Assembly (NCBI GenBank): GCA_036494715.1
Contig: DASXNY010000015.1
Span: 1 to 59,136 of the forward strand
Direction of reading: 5' to 3'
Source of the DNA: JAICJR01 sp036494715
GTDB lineage: Bacteria; Actinomycetota; Thermoleophilia; Solirubrobacterales; Thermoleophilaceae
DNA length: 59,136 nucleotides
Position numbers and translations under genes: made by a program
Notes under the pieces: generated by a model
What the model saw: the letters and a program-made list of their open reading frames with translations, nothing else
Told to the model about the DNA's origin: nothing
Database searches by the model: none
In this document: positions 38,912 to 48,425 of the stretch, one piece after another
Position numbering within the stretch: position 1 is the first letter of the stretch
Layout: the number at the start of each line of letters is the position of its first letter

Positions 38912-41607
38912 TCGGCCACGGCCGCGGCGGTACCCGGCGCCGCGATCCGCGATCCGGCGATGGACACGAGCAGCGCGACGGTGCCGGTCCAGCCGGTTTG
39001 GTGGCTCGCCCCGATGCCGGCGCCGTTGTCGCCGTGGAAGTACTCGTGGAAGAGCAGCAGGTCGTGCCAGTGCGGGTCGGTCTGGAACTTCTCGATCCCG
39101 CCGAACACTGGGCGCCGGCGGTTGTCGTCCTCGGTGAAGGTGGTGGCGAGACGCGCGGCGATCTCGAGCGCGACCTCGAGCAGGTTCAGCTCCCTGCCCG
39201 ACCCGGTCGGGCACTCGACCTTCAGCCGGTCGCCGTAGTAGCGATGAAGCTGCAGCAGCCCGCGCAGGATCACGAGGTTCATCGGGAACCAGACCGGCCC
39301 GCGCCAGTTGGAGTTGCCCCCGAACATGCCACTGTCGGACTCGGCGGGCAGGTAGCGGACGGTGTACTCCTGGCCGGCCCAGTCGAACACGCACGGCGCA
39401 TCCAGGTGCCGGCGCGAGATCGCGCGGATGCCGTGCGGGCCGAGGAACTCGCTCTCGTCGAGCATGATCGTGAGGATCCGGCGCAGCCGCCCCTCGTCCA
39501 CCAGCGAGAGGAGACGGTGACCCTCGGGGCTCGGGCCGGGCAGATTGGCCACGGGCACGACATCAGCGAACTCGCGGGCGAACTCGCCCACCCGCTGCAT
39601 GAACTGGGGATTCCGCTCGACGACGTCCGCGTCGAAGACGGTGGCGGCGCACATCGGCAGAAGGCCCACCAGCGAGCGAACCTTCAGCCTGATCGCGTTG
39701 CCGTCCGGCATCCGAATCACGTCGTAGTAGAAGCCGTCTTCCTCGTCCCACAGCGTCGTGTCGCCGCTCGGCGGATCCGTGGCGATCGAGATCCACTCGA
39801 AGTGGGTGATGAACTTGAGCGCCATGTCCGCGTATGCCGGATCGTGTCGCGCCAGCTCCACCGCGATCTGCAGCATCCACTGGCAGTAGAGGGCCATCCA
39901 GGCCGTGCCGTCCGCCTGGTCGAGCGAGCCGCCGCCCGGCAGCGGCGCCGAACGGTCGAAGATGCCGATGTTGTCGAGCCCGAGAAAGCCGCCCTGGAAC
40001 AGGTTGCGGTCGTCCGGGTCCTTGCGGTTCACCCACCACGTGAAGTTGGTGAGCAGCCGGTCGAACACGCGGGCGAGGAACTCGCGGTCCCCCTCACCGC
40101 GGATCTCGGCCTCGCGCTCGTATACGAACAGGGCCGCCCACGGAGTCACCGGCGGGTTGACGTCGCTGAAGTTCCACTCGTACGCGGGGATCTGGCCGTT
40201 GGGGTGCAGGTATCTGGTCGTGAGCAGGAGCTCGACCTGCTCCTTTGCGAAGTCCACGTCGACGAGCGCCAGCGGCGCGCAGTGGAACGCCAGGTCCCAC
40301 GCGGCGAACCAGGGGTACTCCCACTTGTCGGGCATCGAGATCACGTCCCCGGCCACCATGTGGAACCACGAGACGTTGCGGACCGAGCTCGCCGGGGCGT
40401 TCGGATCCCACGGGCTCAAGCCGTGCTCGCGCAGCCAGCGGTGGACGTCGTACTCGTAGTACTGCTTGCCCCACAAGAGGCCGGCCAGCGCCTGGCGCAT
40501 CACGAGCGCTGCGTCGGGGCTCACGTCCCCGGGGATCACCGCTTCGTAGAAGCCGTCGGCCTCGGCGCGGCGCGCGCTCATCACGCTGTCGAAGCCGGCT
40601 CCGAGGCCGTCGCCCGCGGGCTCTCGGCTGAGGCGCAGGCGTACGGCGGCGCTCTCGCCGGGAGCGAGCGAGAGCGAGTGGTGGGCGGCCAGCTTCGTCC
40701 CGCTGCGTTCGGGGTTGACGGCATCGCGCACGCCGCCCACCAGGAAGTCGTTGATCCCGTCCTTCGCGTAGGGCGAGGCGTTGGGCGCGCCGAACAGCCG
40801 CTGGTTGTTCGTCTCGTTCTCGCAGAACAGGAGCTCGGCCGAGGCGTCGGCCTGCAGCAGCCAGTCGCCGAGCTCGTGATGAGTGGCACGCGCGGCGGCG
40901 CTCCCGCCCGGCCGATCGACCGCCGCGAGCGTCGGCTTCGGCACGTCGTCGCCCCATGACCAGGTGTTGCGGAACCAGAGCGTGGGCAGCAGCTGGAGCT
41001 CCGCCGCGTCGGGACCACGGTTGTGGACCGTGACGAGCATCAGGATGTCGTCGCAGGCGGCCTTCGCGTACTCGACGATCACGTCGAAGTAGCGGTCCTC
41101 GTCGAAGATGCCGGTGTCGAGCAGCTCGTACTCCATGTCGAGCTTGCCGCGGCGTCCGTTTGTGGCGATCAGGTCCTCATATGGGAACGCCCGCTGCGGG
41201 TACTTGTACTGGCACTTGAGATAGGAGTGCGTGGGCGTGCTGTCGAGGTAGAACCAGTACTCCTTCACGTCCTCGCCGTGGTTGCCCTCGCCGTTCGTGA
41301 GGCCGAACATGCGCTCCTTGAGGATCGGGTCGGCACCGTTCCAGAGCGCGAGGCCCAGGCATAGCCGCTGGCGCTCGTCACAGATGCCGGCGATCCCGTC
41401 CTCGCCCCAGCGGTAGGCGCGCGAACGCGCCTCGTCGTGGGTGAAGTAGTTCCAGGCATCGCCGCCTTCGCTGTAGTCCTCCCGCACGGTGCCCCACTGG
41501 CGCTCGCTGAGATACGGCCCCCACGACTTCCAGGCCACCTGACCGGTGCGCGCTTCCTCGAGCCTCAGGTGCTCTGGCGTGCTGGGGTTCCGGGGGGTCT
41601 CGGGCAT
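38908..41607 (-). CDS. GH63-type glucosidase (mannosylglycerate-hydrolase-like)
   Basis: An 899-residue cytoplasmic enzyme of the GH63 clan. N-terminal beta-sandwich region (WKSWGPYLSERQWGTVREDYS, AYRWGEDGIAGICDE), then an (alpha/alpha)6 barrel with WFHMVAGDVISMPDKWEYPW, FAAWDLAFHC, and the carboxylate-bearing GPHGIRAISRRHL and NWRGPVWFPMN blocks. This layout fits intracellular alpha-glucosidase/glucosylglycerate-type hydrolases. It precedes the GH13 gene by overlapping stop/start, indicating a two-enzyme alpha-glucoside pathway. Divergent from the epoxide-hydrolase gene across 193 nt. Confidence 0.9.
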   Translation of the reverse strand: MPETPRNPSTPEHLRLEEARTGQVAWKSWGPYLSERQWGTVREDYSEGGDAWNYFTHDEARSRAYRWGEDGIAGICDERQRLCLGLALWNGADPILKERMFGLTNGEGNHGEDVKEYWFYLDSTPTHSYLKCQYKYPQRAFPYEDLIATNGRRGKLDMEYELLDTGIFDEDRYFDVIVEYAKAACDDILMLVTVHNRGPDAAELQLLPTLWFRNTWSWGDDVPKPTLAAVDRPGGSAAARATHHELGDWLLQADASAELLFCENETNNQRLFGAPNASPYAKDGINDFLVGGVRDAVNPERSGTKLAAHHSLSLAPGESAAVRLRLSREPAGDGLGAGFDSVMSARRAEADGFYEAVIPGDVSPDAALVMRQALAGLLWGKQYYEYDVHRWLREHGLSPWDPNAPASSVRNVSWFHMVAGDVISMPDKWEYPWFAAWDLAFHCAPLALVDVDFAKEQVELLLTTRYLHPNGQIPAYEWNFSDVNPPVTPWAALFVYEREAEIRGEGDREFLARVFDRLLTNFTWWVNRKDPDDRNLFQGGFLGLDNIGIFDRSAPLPGGGSLDQADGTAWMALYCQWMLQIAVELARHDPAYADMALKFITHFEWISIATDPPSGDTTLWDEEDGFYYDVIRMPDGNAIRLKVRSLVGLLPMCAATVFDADVVERNPQFMQRVGEFAREFADVVPVANLPGPSPEGHRLLSLVDEGRLRRILTIMLDESEFLGPHGIRAISRRHLDAPCVFDWAGQEYTVRYLPAESDSGMFGGNSNWRGPVWFPMNLVILRGLLQLHRYYGDRLKVECPTGSGRELNLLEVALEIAARLATTFTEDDNRRRPVFGGIEKFQTDPHWHDLLLFHEYFHGDNGAGIGASHQTGWTGTVALLVSIAGSRIAAPGTAAAVAE

Positions 41608-41800
41608 CGCCGCACAGTGTGCCGGGCGCCCGAGCCGGCGCGCAATCGTGTACGCCGGTGGGAGGGGTGCGTATCCGCCTGCCGAGTTGCCGATGCGGGG
41701 TGCCAGACCAGGGGGCAGACCAGTGCGTCCACGGGGGCGACGCGGAGCCGATGGGGCAAACCTGCATGGTCACGCCCATCAGTCTTGAGAGGAGAGCCAC

Positions 41801-42721
41801 ATGAGCTCGTCGCCACCAGCATCCACCGAGACGCTCGCCGGCCTGGTGTCGGACGGCCGGACCGAAGTGCGGGAGGGTTACGCCGACGTCGGCGACGCGA
41901 GGTTGCATTACGTGGAGGCCGGCGATGGGCCGCTGGTCGTCCTGCTCCACGGCTTCCCGGAGTTCTGGTTCGGCTGGCGGCTGCAGATCGCGCCGCTCGC
42001 GGCGGCGGGCTTCCGGGTCGTCGCGCCCGACACGCGCGGCTACAACCTTTCTTCGAAGCCGGATGGCCGCGCGGCCTACACCGCCGACAAGCTGGCGAGC
42101 GACATCCGCGGTCTCATCCGGGAACGCGGCGCCGAGTCCGCGCTGGTGGTAGGTCACGACTGGGGCGGGAGCATCGCCTGGACCATGGCGATGAACCACC
42201 CCGAGGTCGTGGACCGGCTGGCCATCCTCAACGCGGCCCATCCGCGGCGGCTCAACCAGGGACTGCGCAGCCCGAGCCAGCTCCGGAAGTCCTGGTACTT
42301 CTTCTACTTCCAGCCACCGGACCTCCCCGAGCGTCACGTTCGCGCCAAGAACTGGCAGTTCTTCCGCAAGTTCCTGCGCGACGCCCACCCCGCGTACACG
42401 CAGGAGGAGACGGATCGCTACGTCGAGGCGTGGTCGGAGCCGGGTGCGGCGACGGGGATGATCAACTACTACCGGGCCGCGGTGCGACCGCCGAAGGGCT
42501 ACAAGGCGGAGATTCGCCCAATCTCGGCGCCCACACTCGTCATCTGGGGCCAGCAGGATCGCTATCTCGGCCAGAACCTCGCCGAGCCCGACCGCAACGA
42601 TGTGCCCAACCTCGACCGCGTCGAGCGCCTGCCCGACGCGTCGCACTGGGTCCATCACGACGAGGCAGAACGCGTCAACCAACTGCTGATCGACTTCTTC
42701 GCCCCTGCCCGCCGCGGCTAA
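41801..42721 (+). CDS. Epoxide-hydrolase-type alpha/beta hydrolase
   Basis: A 306-residue hydrolase. HGFPEFWFGWR (oxyanion HGxP motif), PDTRGYNLSSKP, and the nucleophile elbow VVGHDWGGSIAW with Asp as nucleophile (GHDWGG), which is typical of epoxide hydrolases and haloalkane dehalogenases rather than serine esterases. Late residues WGQQDRYL and ASHWVHHDE provide acid and His. Start ATG 41801 has AGAGGAG. The transketolase gene follows after 26 nt on the same strand. Confidence 0.92.
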   Translation: MSSSPPASTETLAGLVSDGRTEVREGYADVGDARLHYVEAGDGPLVVLLHGFPEFWFGWRLQIAPLAAAGFRVVAPDTRGYNLSSKPDGRAAYTADKLASDIRGLIRERGAESALVVGHDWGGSIAWTMAMNHPEVVDRLAILNAAHPRRLNQGLRSPSQLRKSWYFFYFQPPDLPERHVRAKNWQFFRKFLRDAHPAYTQEETDRYVEAWSEPGAATGMINYYRAAVRPPKGYKAEIRPISAPTLVIWGQQDRYLGQNLAEPDRNDVPNLDRVERLPDASHWVHHDEAERVNQLLIDFFAPARRG

Positions 42722-42747
42722 GCAGGCGCCCGAAGCAAAGGAGGATC

Positions 42748-44643
42748 ATGTCGGGTGCCATGACGACCACCTCCACATCACCGCCTGACCTGAACACCAT
42801 TGCCGAGCTCGCGGCGCAGCTGCGGGTCGACTCGATCCGCGCGAGCACGAGCGCGGGCTCGGGACATCCCACGTCCAGCATGTCCGCGGCGGACCTGTTG
42901 GCTGTGCTCATCACGAGGCACCTCCGCTTCGACTGGGACGACCCAAAGTCGCGGACCAACGACCATCTGATCTTCTCCAAGGGGCACGCTTCGCCATTGC
43001 TCTACTCGGTCTTCAAGGCGGTCGGCGTCGTCTCCGAGGACGAGCTGCTGAACGGCTACCGGCGCTTCGGGCAACGACTTGAAGGCCATCCCACACCGGT
43101 GCTGCCCTGGGTCGACGTGGCCACCGGCTCGCTCGGCCAGGGCCTGCCCGACGGCGTGGGCATCGCGCTGGCCGGCAAATACCTCGAGAAGCTGCCCTAC
43201 CGCGTGTGGGTCCTTTGCGGCGACAGCGAGTTTGCCGAGGGATCGATCTGGGAGGCGCTCGACAAGGCGGGCTACTACGGGCTGTCGAACCTCACCGCGA
43301 TCGTCGACGTGAACCGCCTGGGTCAGCGAGGCCCGACCGAGCTCGAGTGGGACCTCGAAGCGTATGCGGCGCGTGCCGAGGCCTTTGGCGCCCACGTGAT
43401 CGAGGTGGACGGCCACACGCTCGGAGCAATCGACGACGCCTTCACGACGGTCGATGACCACGGCGAGGGCAAGCCGACGGTGATTCTCGCGAGGACGATC
43501 AAGGGGCGCGGGTTCTCGGAGGTCGAGGACAGCCCCGACTGGCACGGCAAGCCCTTCCCGCCCGAGATGGCCGAGCGGGCGATCGCAGGGCTCGGTGGGG
43601 TGCGGAATCTCGTGATGCGCGGACCGAGCCCTGGTCCGGCCGCGCCGACCGACGGCGCCGGAGAGCCCGCCCGTCACGGCGCCGATCTGCCGCGCTACGA
43701 ACTCGGTGACGCGGTGGCCACCCGCAAGGCCTACGGGGACGCGCTGGTCGCGCTCGGCAAGCACGACCCGCGCGTCGTCGCTCTCGACGGCGAGGTGAGC
43801 AACTCCACCTACGCCAACGAGTTCGCCCACGCGTACCCGGACCGCTACTTCGAGATGTTCATCGCGGAGCAGCAGCTCGTGGCGGCCGCAACCGGCCTCA
43901 GCGTGCGCGGCTACCGCGCATTCGCCTCGACCTTCGCGGCGTTCTTCACGCGGGCATACGACTTCATCCGAATGGGCTCGATATCGGGCGTCGACCTCCG
44001 ACTTGTCGGCTCACATGCCGGAGTGGAGATCGGTGCCGACGGTCCCTCGCAGATGGCGCTCGAGGATCTCGCGATGCTGCGTGCGGTACACGGGTCGACG
44101 GTGCTCTACCCGAGCGACGCCGTGTGCGCGGCGGCGCTTGTGGAGACGATGGCAACAACGCCCGGCATCTCCTACATGCGAACCACGCGCGGCGCGTACC
44201 CGGTGCTGTATCCGAACGGCGAGACGTTCCCCATCGGTGGCTCGAAGGTGCTGCGCTCGAGCGATCGCGACGATGTGGCCCTGATAGGCGCCGGCGTCAC
44301 GCTGCACGAGTGCCTCCGCGCTGCCGACCTGCTGGAGGAACAGGAGGTCCACGCGCGGGTGATCGACTGCTACTCCGTCAAGCCGATCGACGGCGACACG
44401 CTCACGGCGGCGGCGAGCGCGACAGCGGGCCGCCTGGTGGTGGCGGAAGACCACCATCCCGAGGGAGGGCTCGGCTCGGCCGTGGCCGACAGCCTGCTCG
44501 CTGCCGGGAACTCGGACCTGTCGCTCGTGCATCTCGCAGTGCGGGAGATGCCCGGCTCAGGGTCGAGCAAGGAGCTGCTCGCCTGGGCCGGCATCGATGC
44601 CGAGCACATCGCGGAGGCGGCCCTCGGTCTGCTCTCGCGCTGA
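42748..44643 (+). CDS. tkt: Transketolase
   Basis: A 631-residue thiamine-diphosphate enzyme of the pentose phosphate pathway. The TPP/Mg motif is GDSEFAEGSIWEALDKAGY ending in VDVN (GDG-x26-NN-like), the N-terminal SAGSGHPTSS and KGHASPLLYS are standard, and the second domain starts at ATRKAYGDAL with IAEQQLVAAATGL (the catalytic Glu of EQ). C-terminal domain from VDCYSVKPID. Slightly shorter than E. coli TktA; complete. ATG 42748 with AAAGGAGG 4 nt upstream; convergent with the GINT1-like gene. Confidence 0.95.
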   Translation: MSGAMTTTSTSPPDLNTIAELAAQLRVDSIRASTSAGSGHPTSSMSAADLLAVLITRHLRFDWDDPKSRTNDHLIFSKGHASPLLYSVFKAVGVVSEDELLNGYRRFGQRLEGHPTPVLPWVDVATGSLGQGLPDGVGIALAGKYLEKLPYRVWVLCGDSEFAEGSIWEALDKAGYYGLSNLTAIVDVNRLGQRGPTELEWDLEAYAARAEAFGAHVIEVDGHTLGAIDDAFTTVDDHGEGKPTVILARTIKGRGFSEVEDSPDWHGKPFPPEMAERAIAGLGGVRNLVMRGPSPGPAAPTDGAGEPARHGADLPRYELGDAVATRKAYGDALVALGKHDPRVVALDGEVSNSTYANEFAHAYPDRYFEMFIAEQQLVAAATGLSVRGYRAFASTFAAFFTRAYDFIRMGSISGVDLRLVGSHAGVEIGADGPSQMALEDLAMLRAVHGSTVLYPSDAVCAAALVETMATTPGISYMRTTRGAYPVLYPNGETFPIGGSKVLRSSDRDDVALIGAGVTLHECLRAADLLEEQEVHARVIDCYSVKPIDGDTLTAAASATAGRLVVAEDHHPEGGLGSAVADSLLAAGNSDLSLVHLAVREMPGSGSSKELLAWAGIDAEHIAEAALGLLSR

Positions 44644-44668
44644 GGGAGCGGACAGACGACGAGCCCGG

Positions 44669-46201
44669 TCATCGCGAGCCGAGCCGGCTCACGTGCCGGT
44701 AGCCGTCGAGGCACTCGTAACGCGAGTCGAACGTGTAGGTGTGGGTGCCTTCGATCCCGCTCAGCCAGTCCGGCGGGAGCCTGTCCACGGGCGTCTCCCT
44801 GTAGTCGCTCGCCGAGAGCGTGTCCACCCGGCTGAGCACCACGGCCTGCCCGTACCCGCGCGCGCAGTCCTGGCCTGGCCGTATCAGCCAGCCGTCGCGG
44901 CGGAACAGGCGGCCGGCGGGGCGGGCCCTGGCGGGATCCGTCACGATCGGGTTTCGCGGGTGGGGTCGCCACGGCCCATCCAGCGAGCCGGCCGAGAAGA
45001 GGCATAGCTCTCCCCGGTCCCCCTCACCCTCGACCACGTTCGCGAACAGCCAGCAGCGGCCATCCTCGATGTGCAGCGTCGGGTCGACCGCCGTGAGCCC
45101 GTCGAGCAGCACCTGCTCGAGCCGCCAGCGATCCGGGAATGCCACGGCGCGGTGCAGCTCGATCCGGCCGGCCTCGCTGGTCTCGGGAAGCATGTAGATC
45201 TCACCCTCGTGCTCGAACACGAACGGGTAGGAGAGGTGGTGCTCGCTCTGGAGCACCGTGCGCGGCGGCGACCAGACGCCCCCGGGCCCGGCCTCCGACA
45301 CCGAGATCCGCCCCCGGCGGGCGGCGCGCGAGTAGTCCTCGACGAAGAGGAAATGGCGGCCGCTGACCTCGATCGGGAAGGGATCGGCGAGATAGCGGCC
45401 GGGAGGGTTCGGCAACGCGCGCACGGCGGACGCCGGGCGGTCGTCTGGCGCCCGCGGCCGCACCGCCACGAACCACTCGTCGCGGCGAAGCGCCGTGCGG
45501 CACCTCGCCGCGACACCGCGACCGGCGCTGAGCGCGGCGTGGCGGATGGCCACGCCGGCTCCGGGCGGGCGTGCCTCCTCGTCCACTGTGCCCGCGCTGG
45601 CCGCCAGAGAGTCGTCTCGGAGCAGCCGGCGCAGGCAACGCAGCACCAACCGCCCGGAGGACCATGCCGCGGCGTTGCGCGTGCGCGTGAGCGAGAGGTG
45701 ATCGGCGCGGGCGAAGTCACGGGCGAGCACTCGCGGGACCCCGCCGCGGAGCTCCACCAGCGCCGTGGCCGCCATCCCGCCGCCCCGGCGTAGCTCCCAG
45801 AAGCGGCTCGGCGCGCTCTCCGGCCGGCCGTCGTCGAAGGGGACGATCGCCCACACGCCATGACGCGGAGGAGCGCCATCCCAGGCGGCGCGGGTGGCGG
45901 GGAGGAAGGACACGACCACGTCGAGCGGCTCGTCGCCCCGGCTGGTCCGGCGCCCGGCGATGGGCGGCGCGAGCTCGGCTGGTCGCATCGCGGGTGCCGG
46001 TCCGAACACACGCCTGTCCGCCCATTCGTACGCGCGGTAGACCGGATACCCCGCCGGCGGGGGCGGGTGCGGCTGCGCCGCGGCTACGACCGCCGCCAGG
46101 TCGAGCCCGTCCGCGGCGGCTATCCGGTCGAGCGTCCAAGCGACCCACGCCGGCACGGTGAGCGAGTCGACGAGCGCGGCGACCCGCAAGGGCGGCTTCA
46201 T
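44669..46201 (-). CDS. GINT1-type beta-propeller protein with formyltransferase-like N-terminus
   Basis: A 510-residue protein. N-terminal 240 residues resemble a Rossmann/formyltransferase-type domain (LRVAALVDSLTVPAWVAW, then GVWAIVPFDDGRPE). Residues 280-500 match the five-bladed propeller of the glucosamine-inositolphosphorylceramide transferase N-terminal family (GRYLADPFPIEVSGRHFLFVED, SYPFVFEHEGEIYMLPETSE, DPTLHIEDGRCWLFA, RPGQDCARGYGQAV). In plants the family transfers sugars to lipid; here it is likely a sugar-modifying step of the polysaccharide. Its ATG overlaps the stop of the GT4 gene (ATGA), so it is the last gene of the operon. Confidence 0.82.
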   Translation of the reverse strand: MKPPLRVAALVDSLTVPAWVAWTLDRIAAADGLDLAAVVAAAQPHPPPPAGYPVYRAYEWADRRVFGPAPAMRPAELAPPIAGRRTSRGDEPLDVVVSFLPATRAAWDGAPPRHGVWAIVPFDDGRPESAPSRFWELRRGGGMAATALVELRGGVPRVLARDFARADHLSLTRTRNAAAWSSGRLVLRCLRRLLRDDSLAASAGTVDEEARPPGAGVAIRHAALSAGRGVAARCRTALRRDEWFVAVRPRAPDDRPASAVRALPNPPGRYLADPFPIEVSGRHFLFVEDYSRAARRGRISVSEAGPGGVWSPPRTVLQSEHHLSYPFVFEHEGEIYMLPETSEAGRIELHRAVAFPDRWRLEQVLLDGLTAVDPTLHIEDGRCWLFANVVEGEGDRGELCLFSAGSLDGPWRPHPRNPIVTDPARARPAGRLFRRDGWLIRPGQDCARGYGQAVVLSRVDTLSASDYRETPVDRLPPDWLSGIEGTHTYTFDSRYECLDGYRHVSRLGSR

Positions 46202-47361
46202 CCCCTCGCCCCGAGATCGACCAGCAGCTCGGCATATCCGCTCGTCATCGCCTCGAGCGAGAAGGAGCGCTGCTGGAGTGCCCTGCCGGCTCGCCCGAGT
46301 GCCGCCGCGCGCGCCCGGTCGCGAGCCAGGCAGGTGAGCGCGGCGGCGAGTTCGGACGGCCGATCCGGAGCCACGAGGAAGCCACTGCGACCGTTCTCGA
46401 CGAGGGCGGGCATGTCGCCCACGCTCGTGGCCACCACGGGCCGGGCCACCGACATCGCCTCGAGCACAGACATCGGCAGGCCCTCGACCGCGCTTGTGAG
46501 ACACACAACGTCCGCCGCATGCATGAGGTCGAGGGCGTCCGCGCGGAAGCCGAGCGCGGTCACGGTGCCGCGTGAGCGGCGGGCCGCGCGCGCCACCGCG
46601 GGAGCGTCCGGCCCGTCGCCGACGACCAGGCCACGCACGGACGGCTCGGCCGCGTGTGCCGCGGCCACCTGCTCGACGAACACGGCAGCGCGCTTCTCCG
46701 GGCGCAGCGCCGCCACGAGCACCGCCACGAAGGCGTCGCGAGCGAGGCCGAGCTCTGCCCGGACCGCCTCGCGCTCGCGCACCGGCGGGTCGTCGTTCAC
46801 GCCACTCGCGATCACCCTGATGGCGGCGGGAGGGTAGCCGTCGCGTTCCAGGCCCGCCCGCTGGCTGGCGGCCACCGCCACCACCGCGTCGGCTCGCGGT
46901 CGCACGGGCCTGAGCAGTAGCCGCTGGTGCGTGCGCAGCGCCCGCAGGCCCAGCGGGTCGTGGCCGAGGTGCTCTGTCACGACGTGAGCCGCGCGCTGCC
47001 TGCGGGCGAGCATGTGGCCGACCACGTGAGCGCTTACGCCACGGGTGAGCACGGCGCGCGGGCGCGGCCCGGCCAGCCGCAGCGCGCGCGCCAGGCCGAC
47101 CGCGTCGGCACGGTGGCGCAGGCCGGCGCAGGCCACCGGCACACCACGCGAGCGCAGCTCGTCGAAGTAGACGCCCCGTCCGTCGAGCGTGAGCACGCTG
47201 ACGTCAAATCCCCGCGCGCGCAGGCTAGGGGCCAGGATCGCCCATTGGTGCTCTGCCCCGCCGGGCCCGAGGTTGGGGCACAGGAACACGACCCTGCCCG
47301 CGGGGCCCGGCGTCTCCGCCCGCGCCGTTCGCGTCAGCGCTGGGCCAGGCTTGTAGGCCAC
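46198..47361 (-). CDS. GT4 glycosyltransferase
   Basis: A 387-residue GT-B enzyme: VVFLCPNLGPGGAEHQWAIL (Gly-rich N-terminal loop), VALVAALRPEK-like LVAALRPEKRAAV at the start of the C-terminal domain, and the E-x7-E signature EGLPMSVLEAMSVARPVV. It probably adds one sugar to the growing lipid-linked repeat unit. GTG 47361 is used; its first 28 nt overlap the 3' end of the Gfo/Idh gene, and its stop overlaps the next ATG. Donor and acceptor cannot be told from the sequence. Confidence 0.88.
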   Translation of the reverse strand: MAYKPGPALTRTARAETPGPAGRVVFLCPNLGPGGAEHQWAILAPSLRARGFDVSVLTLDGRGVYFDELRSRGVPVACAGLRHRADAVGLARALRLAGPRPRAVLTRGVSAHVVGHMLARRQRAAHVVTEHLGHDPLGLRALRTHQRLLLRPVRPRADAVVAVAASQRAGLERDGYPPAAIRVIASGVNDDPPVREREAVRAELGLARDAFVAVLVAALRPEKRAAVFVEQVAAAHAAEPSVRGLVVGDGPDAPAVARAARRSRGTVTALGFRADALDLMHAADVVCLTSAVEGLPMSVLEAMSVARPVVATSVGDMPALVENGRSGFLVAPDRPSELAAALTCLARDRARAAALGRAGRALQQRSFSLEAMTSGYAELLVDLGARG

Positions 47362-48425
47362 TCTCGGGCGCGCGGTTGGCTGTAGTGGCTCGAGCGGTCG
47401 GCGGCCTCGATCATGCGCACCACGTCGAGCCCGAGCCGCGCCGACGAGCGGGGCGTCGCGCCTGTCCGGATCGCGCGGCAGAAGTCGTCCATCTGGAGCG
47501 CGATCGGCTCGCCCGCCTCGATGTGAGGCGAGACGATGTCGCCGGTCCGGTACTTGAGGTACTCGCCGAACGATTCCGGGTCGCGCGGCACCACACCGGC
47601 GTCGTAGACGCGCACCGGCTCGTTGCTGCAGTCGTCGTAGACGACCATCTTCTTGGAGCCGACGACGGTCGTCCGGCGCAGCTTGCTCGGCGCGAGCCAC
47701 GACAGCTCGACGTGGGCGATCGTGCCGGAGTCGAACTCGCAGGTGATGAACGCCACGTCCTCCTTGCCGCTGTCGATGCAGGCGCGGCCGATGCTCATCA
47801 CCTGGTTTGGGCGCTCGCGGAGCCAGTACAGGAGGATCGAGAAATCGTGGGGGCCGAGATCCCAGATCACGCTCACGTCGGACTGGTAGACGCCGAGGTT
47901 CACGCGCGACATCGAGATGAAGTAGATCTCGCCGAGCTCGCCGGAGCCGATCAGGTCGCGGATGCGGTTGACCGGCGGGCTGTAGAGGAAGGTGTGGCCG
48001 GGCATCAGCACGAGTCCGCGCCGGCGCGCCGTGCGGATGAGATCGATCGCCCGCATCGACGACGGGGCGAGCGGCTTCTCCACAAACACGTGTTTGCCGG
48101 CCTCCATCGCCCGCATCGCCAGGCCGTGGTGGGTGGACACCGGGGTCACGACCGCCACCGCCTCGAGGCTGTCGTCGTCGAGCATCTCGTCGAGCTCGCG
48201 CGTCTGGCGCACGGCCGGGAAGCGGCGCCCGATGGCGTCGAGCACCTCCGGGCGCAGGTCGCAGACCCAGGCCGCCTCGGCCACCGCGGACTCCTGGATG
48301 ACGCGCACGAGGTTCGGTCCCCAGTAGCCGAGGCCGACGACTCCTATGCGGACCGGCGCTTGGCCGTCTCCGTTCCGGCGCCCCACGATCGCGTCCTGAG
48401 CGCCGAGCCGGTTCAGCGTCACCAT
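47334..48425 (-). CDS. Gfo/Idh/MocA-type sugar-nucleotide dehydrogenase
   Basis: A 363-residue NAD(P)-dependent oxidoreductase. Rossmann motif GVVGLGYWGPNLVRV, VVTPVSTHHGLAMRAMEAGKHVFVEKPLA with the EKP signature, and the second-domain DLGPHDFSILLYWL. The GYWGPN form with EKPL is characteristic of WbpB/WlbA-like UDP-N-acetylglucosamine(uronate) 3-dehydrogenases; substrate is not proven. Its ATG overlaps the sugar-transferase stop (TGATG). It probably makes an oxidised or aminated sugar for the polysaccharide. Confidence 0.9.
   Translation of the reverse strand: MVTLNRLGAQDAIVGRRNGDGQAPVRIGVVGLGYWGPNLVRVIQESAVAEAAWVCDLRPEVLDAIGRRFPAVRQTRELDEMLDDDSLEAVAVVTPVSTHHGLAMRAMEAGKHVFVEKPLAPSSMRAIDLIRTARRRGLVLMPGHTFLYSPPVNRIRDLIGSGELGEIYFISMSRVNLGVYQSDVSVIWDLGPHDFSILLYWLRERPNQVMSIGRACIDSGKEDVAFITCEFDSGTIAHVELSWLAPSKLRRTTVVGSKKMVVYDDCSNEPVRVYDAGVVPRDPESFGEYLKYRTGDIVSPHIEAGEPIALQMDDFCRAIRTGATPRSSARLGLDVVRMIEAADRSSHYSQPRAREWPTSLAQR

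Noticed and set aside
41704..41723. CAGACCAG direct repeat in the epoxide-hydrolase/GH63 divergent gap
   Set aside because: An 8-bp repeat at 12-bp pitch in GC-rich DNA is within chance expectation and shows no symmetry.
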